A stretch of DNA of 64,000 nucleotides from Dipteris shenzhenensis (Eukaryota; Polypodiophyta; Polypodiopsida; Gleicheniales). The notes below the pieces were generated by a model. It worked only from the letters and a program-made list of their open reading frames with translations. It did no database searches and was not told where the DNA came from. Positions within the stretch are counted from its first letter, which is position 1; each line of letters starts with the position of its first letter. Below are positions 11,034 to 21,960 of this stretch, piece by piece. The DNA lies in NCBI GenBank assembly GCA_047967505.1, contig CM106540.1. One strand, written 5' to 3'. Both the position numbers and the translations under genes were made by a program.

Positions 11034-12620
11034 AGATTGCTAAGATTGCTAAACGGCCACGAAAGAACGAATTAGAATATAAACGAGCGCAAACTTGCCC
11101 TGCTCTTTAGAGCGAAAGACAGCCTTACGTAATCGAACAGCAGCTCAGGGAATATGACATGGGAGCGGAAACGCTGCGGCGTTTGAAGCAGCGGCTGGAT
11201 GGGCTGCTGCCCTGGAGTTCGGTCTTTGGAATAAGCCATCGTCATTGGTCAGGACTCTCTCGGAATAACAAGCATAGAATAACAAGAGTGCATGTATGCA
11301 CAACAGCAGTGGTCCCCCTTACTAGGCTCTATCAATTAAGGTTCTACGAGTAACCTGACCCGTCAGGTCTACAACGGGCTAGCCACCCGCTCCATCGGGT
11401 CTCAAGGTTGGGGTCCAAGGCTCCCTTTCATTTCAACAAATACAATTTAAGATTTTATTTATAAATCTCAATATGTAAATGCTTCTTAAGTTGGGTCTAT
11501 GTTAAGCCTTGTCATGCTTTCAGTTGGGAAAGAAATTTTAGAAGGGGATAAGGGACTTCAACCACTTTTTAAAAGCTTGCCTAACCTAACTCTAGCAATC
11601 TTTGTTGAAGTCTTTAGGGAACACCCATCCTCTTTAATACACATCCCCTTCGAAGCCTTTTGTAATATCAAACACTACATGGTCAAGGCTCGTAGTCACA
11701 TGAGGAAAACGCTATCCTTATTAAGATTCTCGAGGGAATATGGAGTAATGCCCTTAGGTAGCAATGATTATTGAAGAAGTGGATAAACAATTATTTTCTC
11801 TTTTAAAGAGTTTACACTTACAGACTAACACATCTACATATATATTTGTTATGTGTTTACACACACGCACACATAAGATGGAGGGAAAAAGTAACGCAGG
11901 TAGGATGCAAGAATGGGCCCCATTGATCACCGTTGCATGCATTGCAAGCTATGCAACTGTAGCAATTGGCAATGGTGGGGGCAGGGCAACACCTACCCTC
12001 AGTGTGTTGCCTTTGAGATCCCCCTACCTTAATTTTAAATCCGCCCTCTGTGTGGTGCTATCGAAATCCCCACCACTTCTGCTCACCCGCGATGCCACAC
12101 CATTTTTGGAGACTATTACTTGGTTGGCTGTATGCAACCTGCTTATTATTACTTATGCGACTCTCGATTCACTCCGTAGGTCTCTACGTGTGCCAAGTTT
12201 CTTAAAATAGTAGTAAGGCACATACATACATACATATATCTATATTTTGCCCTACTGGCTCGCTCGACTTTAAAAATTCATACCCCAACAAAAACAACTC
12301 CAATCGACTCCGCATCACTTGCAAAGAAAAACTAATTTTCGGAACAAAATTCATGAAGGTTTTGGTGGGAGGCTACGTGACAGATTTGGGTGGGAGCTGA
12401 TAGAGGGTCATAAGGTGATGCTTAATTAATCATAAGTTGCGACAAAGGGAGAAGAAGCACCTCCCCCTCTTATACTCGCCCTCGGCACGTACAAAACTTT
12501 CTAGGATTCGAATTCTCTAGATCCCTTACATTAATTCACCACCTTCGCGTGCATTAATTTTCTCTGTCACCCCTCATCTAATTAATACACCAAATAAAAC
12601 TCATCGGGGCACCTACACAC

Positions 12621-12626
<6 letters not shown>
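11034..12626. other. Intergenic region upstream of the minus-strand PPR gene
   Basis: The first 100-150 bp should hold the PPR gene's 5' UTR and promoter; no clear TATA box was identified. ORFs at 11499-11774 and 11764-12210 have no recognisable motif and ordinary codon content does not support them. Short ACAC and ATAC runs occur near 11867 and 12222. Confidence 0.4.

Positions 12627-12682
<56 letters not shown>
12627..12682 (+). repeat. (CT)28 microsatellite
   Basis: A perfect CT dinucleotide run of about 56 bases. Further CA (about 12736-12759) and CT (about 12778-12798) runs follow within 120 bp. Confidence 0.95.
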
Positions 12683-12686
<4 letters not shown>

Positions 12687-12735
12687 ATGTTAGCATTATA
12701 TATTTATTTCTTGATTTTTTTGTTTATTTATACAT

Positions 12736-12798
12736 TTACACACACACACACACACACATATATAGATATAGATACCTCTCTCCCTCTCTCTCTCTCTC
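12736..12798 (+). repeat. (CA)n / (CT)n microsatellite cluster
   Basis: A run of ACAC repeats, a short ATATAG stretch and a CT run follow the larger CT microsatellite. There is no coding content. Confidence 0.85.
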
Positions 12799-12889
12799 AT
12801 AGTGTGTGGATTGTTGCTATGTTTCAGTAACAATGAACCGATGAGGACAAAATCCAGGTATGATGTATGATGCAAAACTCATTTGAACA

Positions 12890-13640
12890 ACAAAGTAACA
12901 GACTAATGTGGGATATCTCTATGACCTTGGGAAACTGCTTAACATGGCTTCATCTCTATCGAAGCAGCTATTCAAATCCATTCAATAGGAGCTTGGAAGA
13001 TGAACAAAGTCTTAATCTTGTTAGAAATAATTTAATGGGTGATGTAGCAATTGCCTTAGCTAGCTACTTAGCTCTACAACATATTGATCTATGCATGCAT
13101 CATCTCTTGAGCAACATCCCATCTTAGCTCCAATAGAGTCATCAACAGTCTTCAAGTTCTCTATGAATTTCCAAACCTGAGATAGTTGTATCGTCTGCTG
13201 TTAGGCCATTGATCGCCAACTCATTCGTTGATCTTGAGTTGCCTACATGATGAGTTCACTATTTCCCCTTGTTGACTATATGCACCATTGAATCCATCAA
13301 GGAAGAAGATAAAGTTTGTGTGTGTGTGTGTGTGCGCGTGCGTGCTTAGTGGACTCCAAAGGATTTATTTCTAGTCTAACGGGGGATTGATATCTCTATC
13401 ACCTTGGGAAACTGCTTGGCTCTAACAAAGCCTCATCTCTACTTAAAGTAGCTCTTAAAAGCCATTGAATAGGAGCTTGGTATGATGAACGAAGTGCGCT
13501 GGCTTGCTCTTGCTCAAAATAATAAAATGGGTGATGTACCAACTGCCTTAGCTAGGTACTTAGCTCTACAACATATTGTCAATCTATCCATGACCTACTT
13601 TTGCATGGGAACCCACCAAGTGGCCAACCCAATGCCTCTT
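12890..13640 (+). pseudogene. Leucine-rich-repeat fragment, duplicated in tandem
   Basis: Two related copies (about 12910-13127 and about 13389-13610) both encode a degraded plant LRR. In the first, LNLVRNNLMGDVAIALASYL is followed by ALQHIDLCM and LLSNIP. The second has LALAQNNKMGDVPTALARYL then ALQHI. The pattern matches extracellular LRRs of receptor-like kinases or proteins (LxLxxNxLxGxxPxxLxxxxxLxxIDLSxNxLxGxIP). Both begin with a shared GATATCTCTAT.ACCTTGGGAAACTGCTT. No signal peptide, transmembrane segment or kinase is present and stops flank both copies, so this is a gene fragment. A TG/CG microsatellite (about 13315-13345) lies between the copies. Confidence 0.65.
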
Positions 13641-13886
13641 ACACGTCTTCCACCATCAACTACAACCCTATTACAATTATTAAAAAGTGCTTATGGCCTA
13701 AGCATAGCCCTCGTGATTCAAATCAACTATGGGAGTGCAGCTTATGAACCATGAGCTTTCACGTATTTCCTGTGTACTATACCTAGCCTTCCTTGTAGTC
13801 ATGACATGCAGTAGACACGTGCTGAAGTAGCACCAGATTACTTCTCATTTTGGCAGAGTGTGATATACTTCAATCATGGCTCGCCT

Positions 13887-15176
13887 ATGAACTGATGCAA
13901 CCTACAGGATTACTGGCACACCTAAGGAACCAACAAGCTCATGAATACTAGCAATACATATAGCCTCGCTCCTCACAACTAACTATCAGAATCCATATAT
14001 AGCCATGTTCTGGACTATTTGCCTCTCTGAGACCTTATGCAAAGGTCTATGCAGAGATCCCTACAAAAAATTCCAGCAACGGCTATGTCTCCTCTACTGA
14101 ATGGCGTGAAGCCTTCGTTCTTTTTTGTTCTTCCAGCTGCTATTGTTACCACGTCTTCCTATAACCACAATACTTTCATTCACCTTCACTTCTCTGAGTT
14201 TACCCTTGGATTAATATCCAGCCAATTGCTCGTGATGCTATTGCCACAAGCATCTATCTAGCTCCTCCTATACTGCTCACTAACTGAGCTAGATCTCGAA
14301 AAAACAAAATTAGCTCCTCTCTTCAGCAATTAGTGCAATAGGATTGTTAGATAAACCTCAGCTACCCTTGAATCCACTTTGGAGCATAGAAATCTTCCCT
14401 TATCCTCCTGGCCACCCTATTGATTCTGAACGCACAGCCAGGGTTTACTTGCATTAGCTAAAACTCCTCAACAATGAGCACAAGCTCATTAAACCATCCA
14501 CATAATTTATGATATCCATGATCAATTGCCCTCTTCACCTTGAGATGAGCACACGAAGATGATTTGAACCAAGGCCAGTTGCTCCTTCTCATAGATGGCC
14601 ATTTGGTAGTTTCTTTCCTCTTACTCTACTTCCCATCCCTTGCTTTCCATGCAAAAATCTAGTTGTGGATTGGTGCTTTTCCATCATCAATAGGGACCAT
14701 CCCTTTAGATCTTTTCTTTGTGGCCCACTCTTTCCATTTGTGGTCATGCAAAGCGCTCCTTACCTATAGTCTTTTTTGAAAAGCACCCGTCCTTCTTCAA
14801 TGCCTTAGTGACCACTCACTCCATCATCCATTCCATGTGCGAGTGAAAGATCCAAGGCCCTCATCGAAGCTCCGATGGCTATCCAATTGTCTCATTGGCG
14901 ACAAGGTCTTCATCATCATTTCTTGCAACAATCAGGGTACTCCATACAAGTGCGTAGTTATTTCCAAAATATATGTTCAATACAAAGTATCATCTTAAAA
15001 ATAGAGGGGGGCAATGTCATGGTATTCTCTAGCTACTATCTTCTACCCTATCAATGCTAGCTACATGTGCGCCTATCAGTGCTACTACCTCCTACACATG
15101 AGTGCGCTTATCTATGGTTTACATAGCATTTTTTATCCGATACAAAAAGATACCAGTTGCAAAAAAAGCCCATCAC
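13887..15176. repeat. Copy A of a 1.29-kb direct duplication
   Basis: From TGAACTGATGCAACCTAC to about CCCATCAC this segment matches 15892-17178 almost base for base, with scattered substitutions and small indels. It contains short ORFs (for example 14037-14261) that recur in the other copy, but no motif I recognise. Despite TG/CA-like edges, no PBS, PPT or target duplication supports an LTR pair. Confidence 0.85.
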
Positions 15177-15891
15177 AATTTTCCCTCCCCCCAACTGCTA
15201 GAGCATGCACATGCTTGGCAACACGTGTCATTTCCTTCTGTTGTCATCTTGGATCAAAAGGAAAAGATGCATTCGACCATTGCTTTAACTAAATAGAGGA
15301 AGTAGATCCTCCTGGATCAAAGACCCGTTCACTTGCCTTAACACCTTCATGCTTCCAATTCTTGCCTTCATGATGCCATATCCTGCCATGCTTCAATTCA
15401 TCTTCAATATGTTCTTGCACTGAGTAACCACTTGTATCTTTCTTCTCAACAACATCAAGATATCTCTCTTTATCTGTTCTAGTGTCTTCCTTCATGGCAT
15501 CTTTTTAGAGACTTGCATTCTTGAACATCTTGCATATGCTCCACCTCTATTTCCTCCACTAGTTGCATGAAATCAAACCATGAATCATCTTTATCCTCCA
15601 ATTGTCCCACGCCATCCTCAGCTTCAACTTCACCATCTGGCAACAACATGCCTACATCTCCACTTGAATCTGTGATCTCACTTTCACTTTTCACTCCCAC
15701 TAGAGCTGATCTCACTTTCTTCTTTTCCTTCTTCCTCCTCTTCTAGTAGCTTCCTGTCCACCATGCTAAATTTTTTCCTTAATCCTTTTGTGTCCAAAAG
15801 AGTGAGTGTGCCCTTCCCCTAGCCTTGTACTGCTTTTACCAATCTCAACCATGGCCTACCCAAAATTAGTGGAAAGGATCCCATTCCAGCC
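15177..15891 (-). pseudogene. Ty3/gypsy-like aspartic protease remnant between the duplicated copies
   Basis: On the minus strand, entering from copy B, the sequence reads GMGSFPLILGRPWLRLVKAV (about 15834-15892). LILGRPWL is the C-terminal conserved box of retropepsins in plant Ty3/gypsy elements. It is followed by a stop, a Lys-rich stretch and two acidic ORFs (15479-15715 and 15289-15495). The catalytic DTG/DSG part is missing, and no RT or integrase remains. It may be the residue of the element that once linked copies A and B. Confidence 0.5.
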
Positions 15892-17178
15892 ATGAACTGA
15901 TGCAACCTACGCGATTACTGGTGCACCCAAGGAACCAACAAGCTCATGAATACTAGCAATACATACAGCCTTGCTCCTCACAACCAACTATCAGAATCCA
16001 TATACAGCCACGTTCTAGACTATTTGCCTCTCTGAGACCTTATGCAAAGGTCTATGCAAAGATTCCTGCAAAAAATTCCAACAACGGCGGTGTCTTCTCT
16101 ACTGAATGGCATGAAGCCTTCATTCTTTTTTGTTCCTCCAACTACTATTGTTACCACGTCTTCCTATAACCACAATACTTTCATTCACCTTCACTTCACT
16201 GACTTTACCCTTGGATTAATATCCAGCCAATTGCTCGTGATGCTATCGCCACAAGCAACTATCTGCCTCCTCCTATACTGCTCACTGACTGAGCTAGATC
16301 CTGGCAAAACAAAATCAGCTCCTCTCTTCAACAATTAGTGCAATAGGACTATTACATCAACCTCAGCTGCCCTTGAATCCACTTTGGAGCATAGATCTTC
16401 CCTTATCGTCCTGGCCACCCTATTGATTCTGAAAGCACAGCCATGGGTTTACTTTCATCAACTAAAATTCCTCAACAATGAGCACAAGCTCATTAAACCA
16501 TCCACACAATTTACGATATCAGTGATCAACTGCCCTCTTCACCTTGAGATGAGCACGAAGATGATTTGAACCAAGGTCGGCTGCTCCTTCTCATAGATGG
16601 CCATTTGCTAGTTTCTTTCCTCTTACTTTACTTCCCATCCCTTGCTTTCCATGCAAAAATCTAGTTGTGGATTGGTGCTTTTCCATCATCAATAGGGACC
16701 ATCCCTTTAGATCTTTTCTTTGTGGCCAACTCTTTCCATTTGTGGTCGTGCAAAGCTCTCCTTACCTGTAGTCTTTTTCGAAAAGCAGCAGTCCTTCAGT
16801 GCCTTAGTGACCACTCACTCCATCATCCATTCCATGTGCTAGTGCAAGATCCAAGGCCCTCATCCAAGCTCCGATGGCTATCCAATCGTCTCATTGGCAA
16901 CAAGGTCTTCATCATCATTTCTTGCAATCAGGGTTCTCCATACAAGCGAGTAGTTATTTCCAAAATATATGTTCAATACAAAGTATCATCTCAAAAATAG
17001 AGGGGGCCAATGTCATGGTATTCTCTATCTACTATCTTCTACCCTATACATGCTAGCTACATGTGCGCCTATCAGTGCTACTGTCTCCTACACACATGAG
17101 TGCGCTTATCTATGATTTACATAGCATTTTTTATCTGATACAAAAAGATACCAGTGGCACCAAAAAATCCCATCAACA
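15892..17178. repeat. Copy B of a 1.29-kb direct duplication
   Basis: Near-identical to 13887-15176 and in the same orientation. Shared landmarks include CTATTTGCCTCTCTGAGACC, CTTTTCCATCATCAATAGGG and CAATGTCATGGTATTCTCTA. Divergence is a few per cent by eye, so the duplication is fairly recent. Confidence 0.85.
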
Positions 17179-17982
17179 TGTCATTGTTGCAGGCCAGTAC
17201 TCAATTCACATGGAGCCTTGTGTCGTGCCACATCACCAGACCTCCGGGACAGAGCACTAAGAGCAATCTATACACAGTGCATAGACCGTGACTGAGCTAC
17301 CATGTGGCACTGCCTCATGCTCCGTGCTCTGTGTGGCTCATGGTGTGCCCCTCTCTACCTTGTCTTCGCCATGTGGCGATGTGGCACACGTGCTCTCTAT
17401 ATCTACAAAGTGTGGCGACATGCCACAGTGCCACACCCTTGCGTATTGCCCCTATTTACTACGTAGCATCTGCTACGTGGCCCGTCGTGTACTGCCCACC
17501 ACGTGCCCGTCATGTACTGCCCCTGTCTACTGCACAACATCTACCACATGGCTCGCGAAACTCTCTCCTCTCTCCCTGAACCTCCACTCCTCTTGAACCT
17601 CTACATTTCTCCTTTTGAACCTACCACGAGCCTCGTTTTCATGTCAGACCTCCTACGAACCTCGCTTCTCTCACATACGGGATTAGCGTCCTTAAAGAAT
17701 AGAATAGATGGAAAATAAATTTAAGGACAATTCTCCATTGATTTAGTTGAAAAAATGCAAGGTTACTTCAAAGCGGACAGCCTCTACTTAACCACTTATT
17801 GTCACTCATAGCTCTTTGTATTTCAAAGTTCAAAAAATATTTCAAAGTTCCTTTTTGGTCTACCATAGGAAGGCCTTAGTGAAGATGTATGATGATAAGA
17901 AAGGAAAAATAGGTATTTTTTAAGACATTTCTTTTTATTTTAAGGTGATTGGTCCAAGTATCCTCCTTGTAAAGGGCTTTCA
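17179..17982. other. Intergenic, no recognisable gene
   Basis: Overlapping ORFs at 17288-17596 and 17304-17579 come from repetitive GTGGCAC/CATGTGGC words and have no motif. The second half is AT-rich. Nothing else is seen. Confidence 0.4.
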
Positions 17983-18012
17983 ATGCATGCATTTACTGAA
18001 TTTTTCTCCTTT

Positions 18013-18921
18013 TTGGCCTACCTCCCCCCGCCCCCCCCTCTCTCTCTCTCTCTCTCTTCTTCTTCTTCTTCTTCTTCTTCTTTTTGCCCTACCCTTGGGG
18101 GTAGCCTTAGCAACGATGCAATTTGGTCAAAGCAAAAATTAGATATTTTTCAATTTTTTGGAAGTGCATTTTTCCTATTGGACAATATGCTGATATGTGG
18201 CTTCTCTTCTTCATTGGACTTGAATGCAGACTTTAAAGTGGTTGACTTTCTCTCTCTCTCTCCTCAAGTCACCATCTCCACCTTTTCTCCCTCCCCCCCA
18301 ACACCCCCCCCCGTCTCTCCCTCTCTTTCTCCCCCCCCCTTTATCTCCTGCAGTCTTCCTTTACACCATTTCCAGTGGATTCCTTTTTGTTTGGTTTTTT
18401 TAATCTTGGGTAGGCCTTATATCATTCACCTTGTTTCACTCATCTTTCCCTCCCCATATGTACTTACCTTCACTTGCTTTTCCCTCTCTCCTCTCTTCCC
18501 AATTTACTCCTCTAGTCTTTATGGTTTACAAGTCATTGGAAGTCTTTATTTTAGTGTCATTACTTTTTTGCTATATGGGGACTTAGTGGTTGGCCTTGTC
18601 TTATACAAGAATTTTCTTCATATACCAAAGGTCTTAATTCATTATAAAAAAATTTTTGGCCTACCCTCTATGTAGCCTTAGCAATCGTTCTTTTTTTGTA
18701 AAGTAGAAATTCGTCAATTTTTACCATTAATTTGCCTCTAAAATAGGTGTGATGCTTTGATTGGCCGCCATCAAGTGGAAGTGCATCAATGGCTTTGAGA
18801 TAAGTTTGGCAATGAGCATTCAAGACTTAGGACCCCTCATTTTTATTGTCATTCTGTCTCTCTCTCCACTACCTCCTTTGTTTTACATTTTGGGCAGGCC
18901 TTATGAATGACAAAAGTCATT

Positions 18922-18926
<5 letters not shown>
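18013..18926. repeat. Pyrimidine-rich, diverged repeat region
   Basis: Motifs like TTTTTGGCCTACC...GTAGCCTTAGCAA recur at about 18013, 18084 and 18655, and TTGGGTAGGCCTTAT / TTGGGCAGGCCTTAT recur at about 18407 and 18889. Each is separated by C/T-rich low-complexity DNA with CT and TTC runs. This looks like an old array of diverged repeats. The 230-aa ORF across it is low-complexity and not credible. Confidence 0.6.
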
Positions 18927-18963
<37 letters not shown>

Positions 18964-19059
18964 TCTTCTTCTTCTTCTTCTTCTTCTCTCTCCCCTCTCC
19001 CCTTTCTCTTTTGTTTCTTCTTCTCCTTTTTCTTCCCCTTCTTCTTCCTCTTCCCCTTC

Positions 19060-19130
<71 letters not shown>

Positions 19131-19252
19131 TCTTCTTCTTCTTCTTCTCTCTAGGCAAGCCCCCTCCCCCATTCTCTCTCTCTCTCTCTCTTCTTCTTCT
19201 TCTTCTTCTTCTTCTTCTTCTTCTTCTCTCTAGGCAAGCCCCCTCCCCCCCT

Positions 19253-19300
<48 letters not shown>
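18927..19300. repeat. Compound microsatellite (CT)n-(TTC)n-(TG)33-(TTC)n-(CT)n
   Basis: Nearly 370 bp of simple repeats: CT 18927-18960, TTC 18961-18987, a perfect TG run 19063-19129, and TTC and CT runs from 19130 to 19300. The word CTCTCTAGGCAAGCCCCCTC occurs twice, near 19148 and 19227, so a larger unit was also duplicated. All ORFs here are artefacts of the repeats. Confidence 0.95.
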
Positions 19301-19883
19301 GTAGGCAACATGAATGAAATTCATCTTATTTTGTCATGGAGCACATAACTACAATCTTAAACTAAAACTTGGATCCTACAATTTAATGAAAATATCATAA
19401 AGAGAAAAAGAGAGAATGAAAAAAATATATAAACGTGAGACACGACATAGAGTCCATCAAGACCCGATTCTCCTTGCAAATGTCAAGGGTAGTGTTTTAA
19501 TATTGCCTTGGTGATCTGCAAAGGTTTGTGCCTTTGGACATTGAAGCCTAATAAACACATGAATAAGCCTATGCTCACAAGAGCTCATAATTCATCCTTG
19601 GTTGCAACCTAAATAATATTGTGTCATGGACTACAACCATATGAAATATCATCCTTCGATCTTGCATCCCATGTGGCATCTCTACTATTGATTTCAAAAC
19701 TTATTTGCATCAAGAACATGCATTAAAAGAGACAAATGTTGTAAGAATTCAGGCTGAGTGAAGCAACATCAATAATATTAGATACCAATAGTATCAACTA
19801 AGTACTTTATTGTATCGAATAAACAATCACTGGGACTATGTTGATAATGCAAGACAATGTCAATTCAGTGCTGATTTTCAACA
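19301..19883. other. Intergenic, nothing recognised
   Basis: AT-rich with no ORF above 60 residues and no repeat of note. It is the 3' flank, in minus sense, of the OTU-like relic. Confidence 0.4.
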
Positions 19884-20511
19884 CTAGGTGCGAGATCTGG
19901 GTTTGTAGTTTTGCTTTACTGTGAGAATTACAACATCATCAGATTGAGTTGTGGTTTCAACAATTGGCTCAAAGCGGTAAGGGTGTATAGAATAGTCATC
20001 ATACAAGATCCATATTGGGGATGAGACATTTTCATTTTGCCACACTACATACATATCTTTCCGGTTTGCAGATGACCACACTTGAATTGGTCTTTGAAGG
20101 AACTTTGAAAGCCATGCAATGGCAAATCTATCTCCCTCAAAGGCCACCTCGTTATCTTAGAACACTTATTCATGTAATGTATTCATCGTGCATTTTAACT
20201 CCATGTTGTTCACATATGAAGCTCAAATCCAAATATGCGTTGAAACAGTTTATTGTGTGCTAGTCATTGTTGTGCAAGTTTGAAACAAAATTTTGGATTG
20301 TTATAGTATGTAGTTGTTCAAAGGTCATCCCATTTTTCAATAGGTATGTGATTGCATCAAATAAACAATCGTTTGGTGTGTAACCATAATGCATGACATG
20401 GCGTAAGTTTTGTTTGTGCAAGATGTTGTCAATTGATTTGTTTGGGTCCATTGTTATTATTTTGAATGCCCGGCTCACCTTTTTTTCCTTAAAAGAGAAA
20501 AAAAATGTCAA
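19884..20511 (-). pseudogene. OTU-like cysteine protease domain relic
   Basis: Two minus-strand pieces form one domain. The N-terminal piece (20260-20511) has HYGYTPNDCLFDAITYLL, matching the OTU catalytic-Cys box (G-(D/N)-C-L-F-x-A). The C-terminal piece (19884-20147) has FEGDRFAIAWLSKFLQRPIQ then VWSS and ILYDDYSIHPYRFEPI, matching the WGG-x-EL-x-ALSK-x-L-x-RPIQV and His-containing end of OTU folds. Between them lie stops and a frameshift. OTU enzymes cleave ubiquitin chains. In transposons this domain is known from some Helentron-type Helitrons and some other elements. No Rep or helicase was found next to it here, so its origin is open. Confidence 0.6.
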
Positions 20512-21200
20512 CAGGGCTACCTTTACAGTTTTAAATGAATCACTTTGATTTCCTTCTAGAAGCCGTGCATAGCTTAGTAAAGAGAATAGAAAATAGCTAA
20601 AACAATGAAGGTTTTATAAATGATATCTCCTAGACCAGTAGTTATATGCAAAGTTTCGATGGCAACTTTCCTTTGTTTTTTGCTATATTTGAATTCTTTA
20701 TTCTTCTTATGGTCTCCGTAAACAACAATATTTTCATAGGTAGGCATAAAGCCTGTTAGTTAAGCAAAAAGCCCATTTGGCTGGCAAAAATCCCTTTCAA
20801 CAAGCAAACATTAGTTTTCAAGTGAACTGGCTTTTCTGGCAAAAGGCTTTTTTTTCCAAGCGAACCAGCTTTTTTGGCAAATGGATTTTTGGATTGCAAT
20901 TTTTTTTCTTTTCTCCAAGCAACAGCTTCAGTAGCATACTCATTCTCAGCTTTTGAATTCTATAGGGCACATTCATCTTCAGGATCTATTATTGGTACAT
21001 AGGAAACAAATACATTCTGAAATTGTCATCACTAGGAGTATTCAAAAGTGAGAGAGGGAGACAGAGAGTAGTGCACACGATATAGCTACCTTTACACTAA
21101 GTGTATTGACAATGAACATGAAGATATACATGTGAACCTCTTAGGGTTAGGGTTAGGGTTTACCCCTATGCCCTATGTGGATAGTGCAATTTACATTATC
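20512..21200. other. AT-rich intergenic DNA with a short TTAGGG run
   Basis: No gene seen. A 40-bp word (CAAGTGAACTGGCTTTT / CAAGCGAACCAGCTTTT) is tandemly repeated near 20818-20885. At 21141-21161 there are three TTAGGG copies followed by TTT, a small telomere-like motif. Confidence 0.4.
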
Positions 21201-21960
21201 TTTAACACCCCCTCTTAAATTGCACTGGGTAAGTAGAGGGTGCATGTACAAGACATGTTTGTGGATTTTGTTTAGTGCATATATAAGCATCCAAAACTAA
21301 AAAGAAATCAGAGTGGTATTTGTGGATGTGAGCACAGTGACTACGTAGTGGAAGCATGTACAATGAGTATAACTTATGTGGTCTTGTACAAGATGTGCAT
21401 TTCCCCCTCTTAAGTTGTAGGTCATCCTTCACCTTTGGGAATAGAACCCAAAAGATAGGCCGAAAGGAAGAGGAAGGAAGAATGCAGAAAGTCAAGATCA
21501 TCAAAGACTAATCGATCGAATGATGACTTCGTAAATGACAGTGTGTATGGCTGCACACTGAACATGTCAAAGATGAACATGTCATGTGTCATCGTGGACT
21601 GTGTAGCTGCTCTGTAGAAGAGGCATCCAGATGTGAGGCTAGTCGATGTAGCTATGGAGAAACAATCCGGTAGATTGTGACATACGAGGGTGTCACCAAC
21701 CCAAAAAAACTGACAACAGCAATGTGTGAGGTATGCTGCAATAGAACTATAATCTCTGTCGAATGATGCGAGGTCAAAGAAGACCGCATAGTCAGTGTGG
21801 ATAGAGTGATCCAGGGCTGAAAATCTAGGGCCAAAGGTGCAGGTATGAGACATTGCTCTACTGAAGAAGAGGCCCATAAAGTTGACAAGGTACGATGGCC
21901 TGTCAAACCTATATGCTCAATTGTCATGAGCTGAAGATCATCTGATGTACCATTGCCCGA
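21201..21960. other. Possible 3' edge of a minus-strand LTR element, otherwise unassigned
   Basis: On the minus strand 21200-21220 reads AATTTAAGAGGGGGTGTTAA, which resembles a polypurine tract followed by an LTR start (TGTTAA). A second, similar CCCCCTCTTAAGTTG lies at about 21403. Minus-strand ORFs of 151 and 123 aa (21422-21877, 21652-22023) overlap here but show no retroelement or host motif. The LTR reading is tentative because no paired copy is visible. Confidence 0.3.

Noticed and set aside
13887-17178. Copies A and B as a classic LTR pair
   Set aside because: Neither orientation shows a PBS next to the upstream copy or a PPT before the downstream copy, and outer flanks (GCCTA against TGTCA) do not match.
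17983-18675. 230-aa plus-strand ORF rich in Ser, Pro and Leu
   Set aside because: It is created by CT/TTC low-complexity sequence and has no domain.
18846-19348. Several ORFs of about 100-136 aa on both strands
   Set aside because: Pure microsatellite translations (poly-CV, poly-RE, poly-SL).
21141-21161. TTAGGG repeats as an interstitial telomere
   Set aside because: Only three units; too short to call, and the neighbouring sequence resembles an LTR edge.
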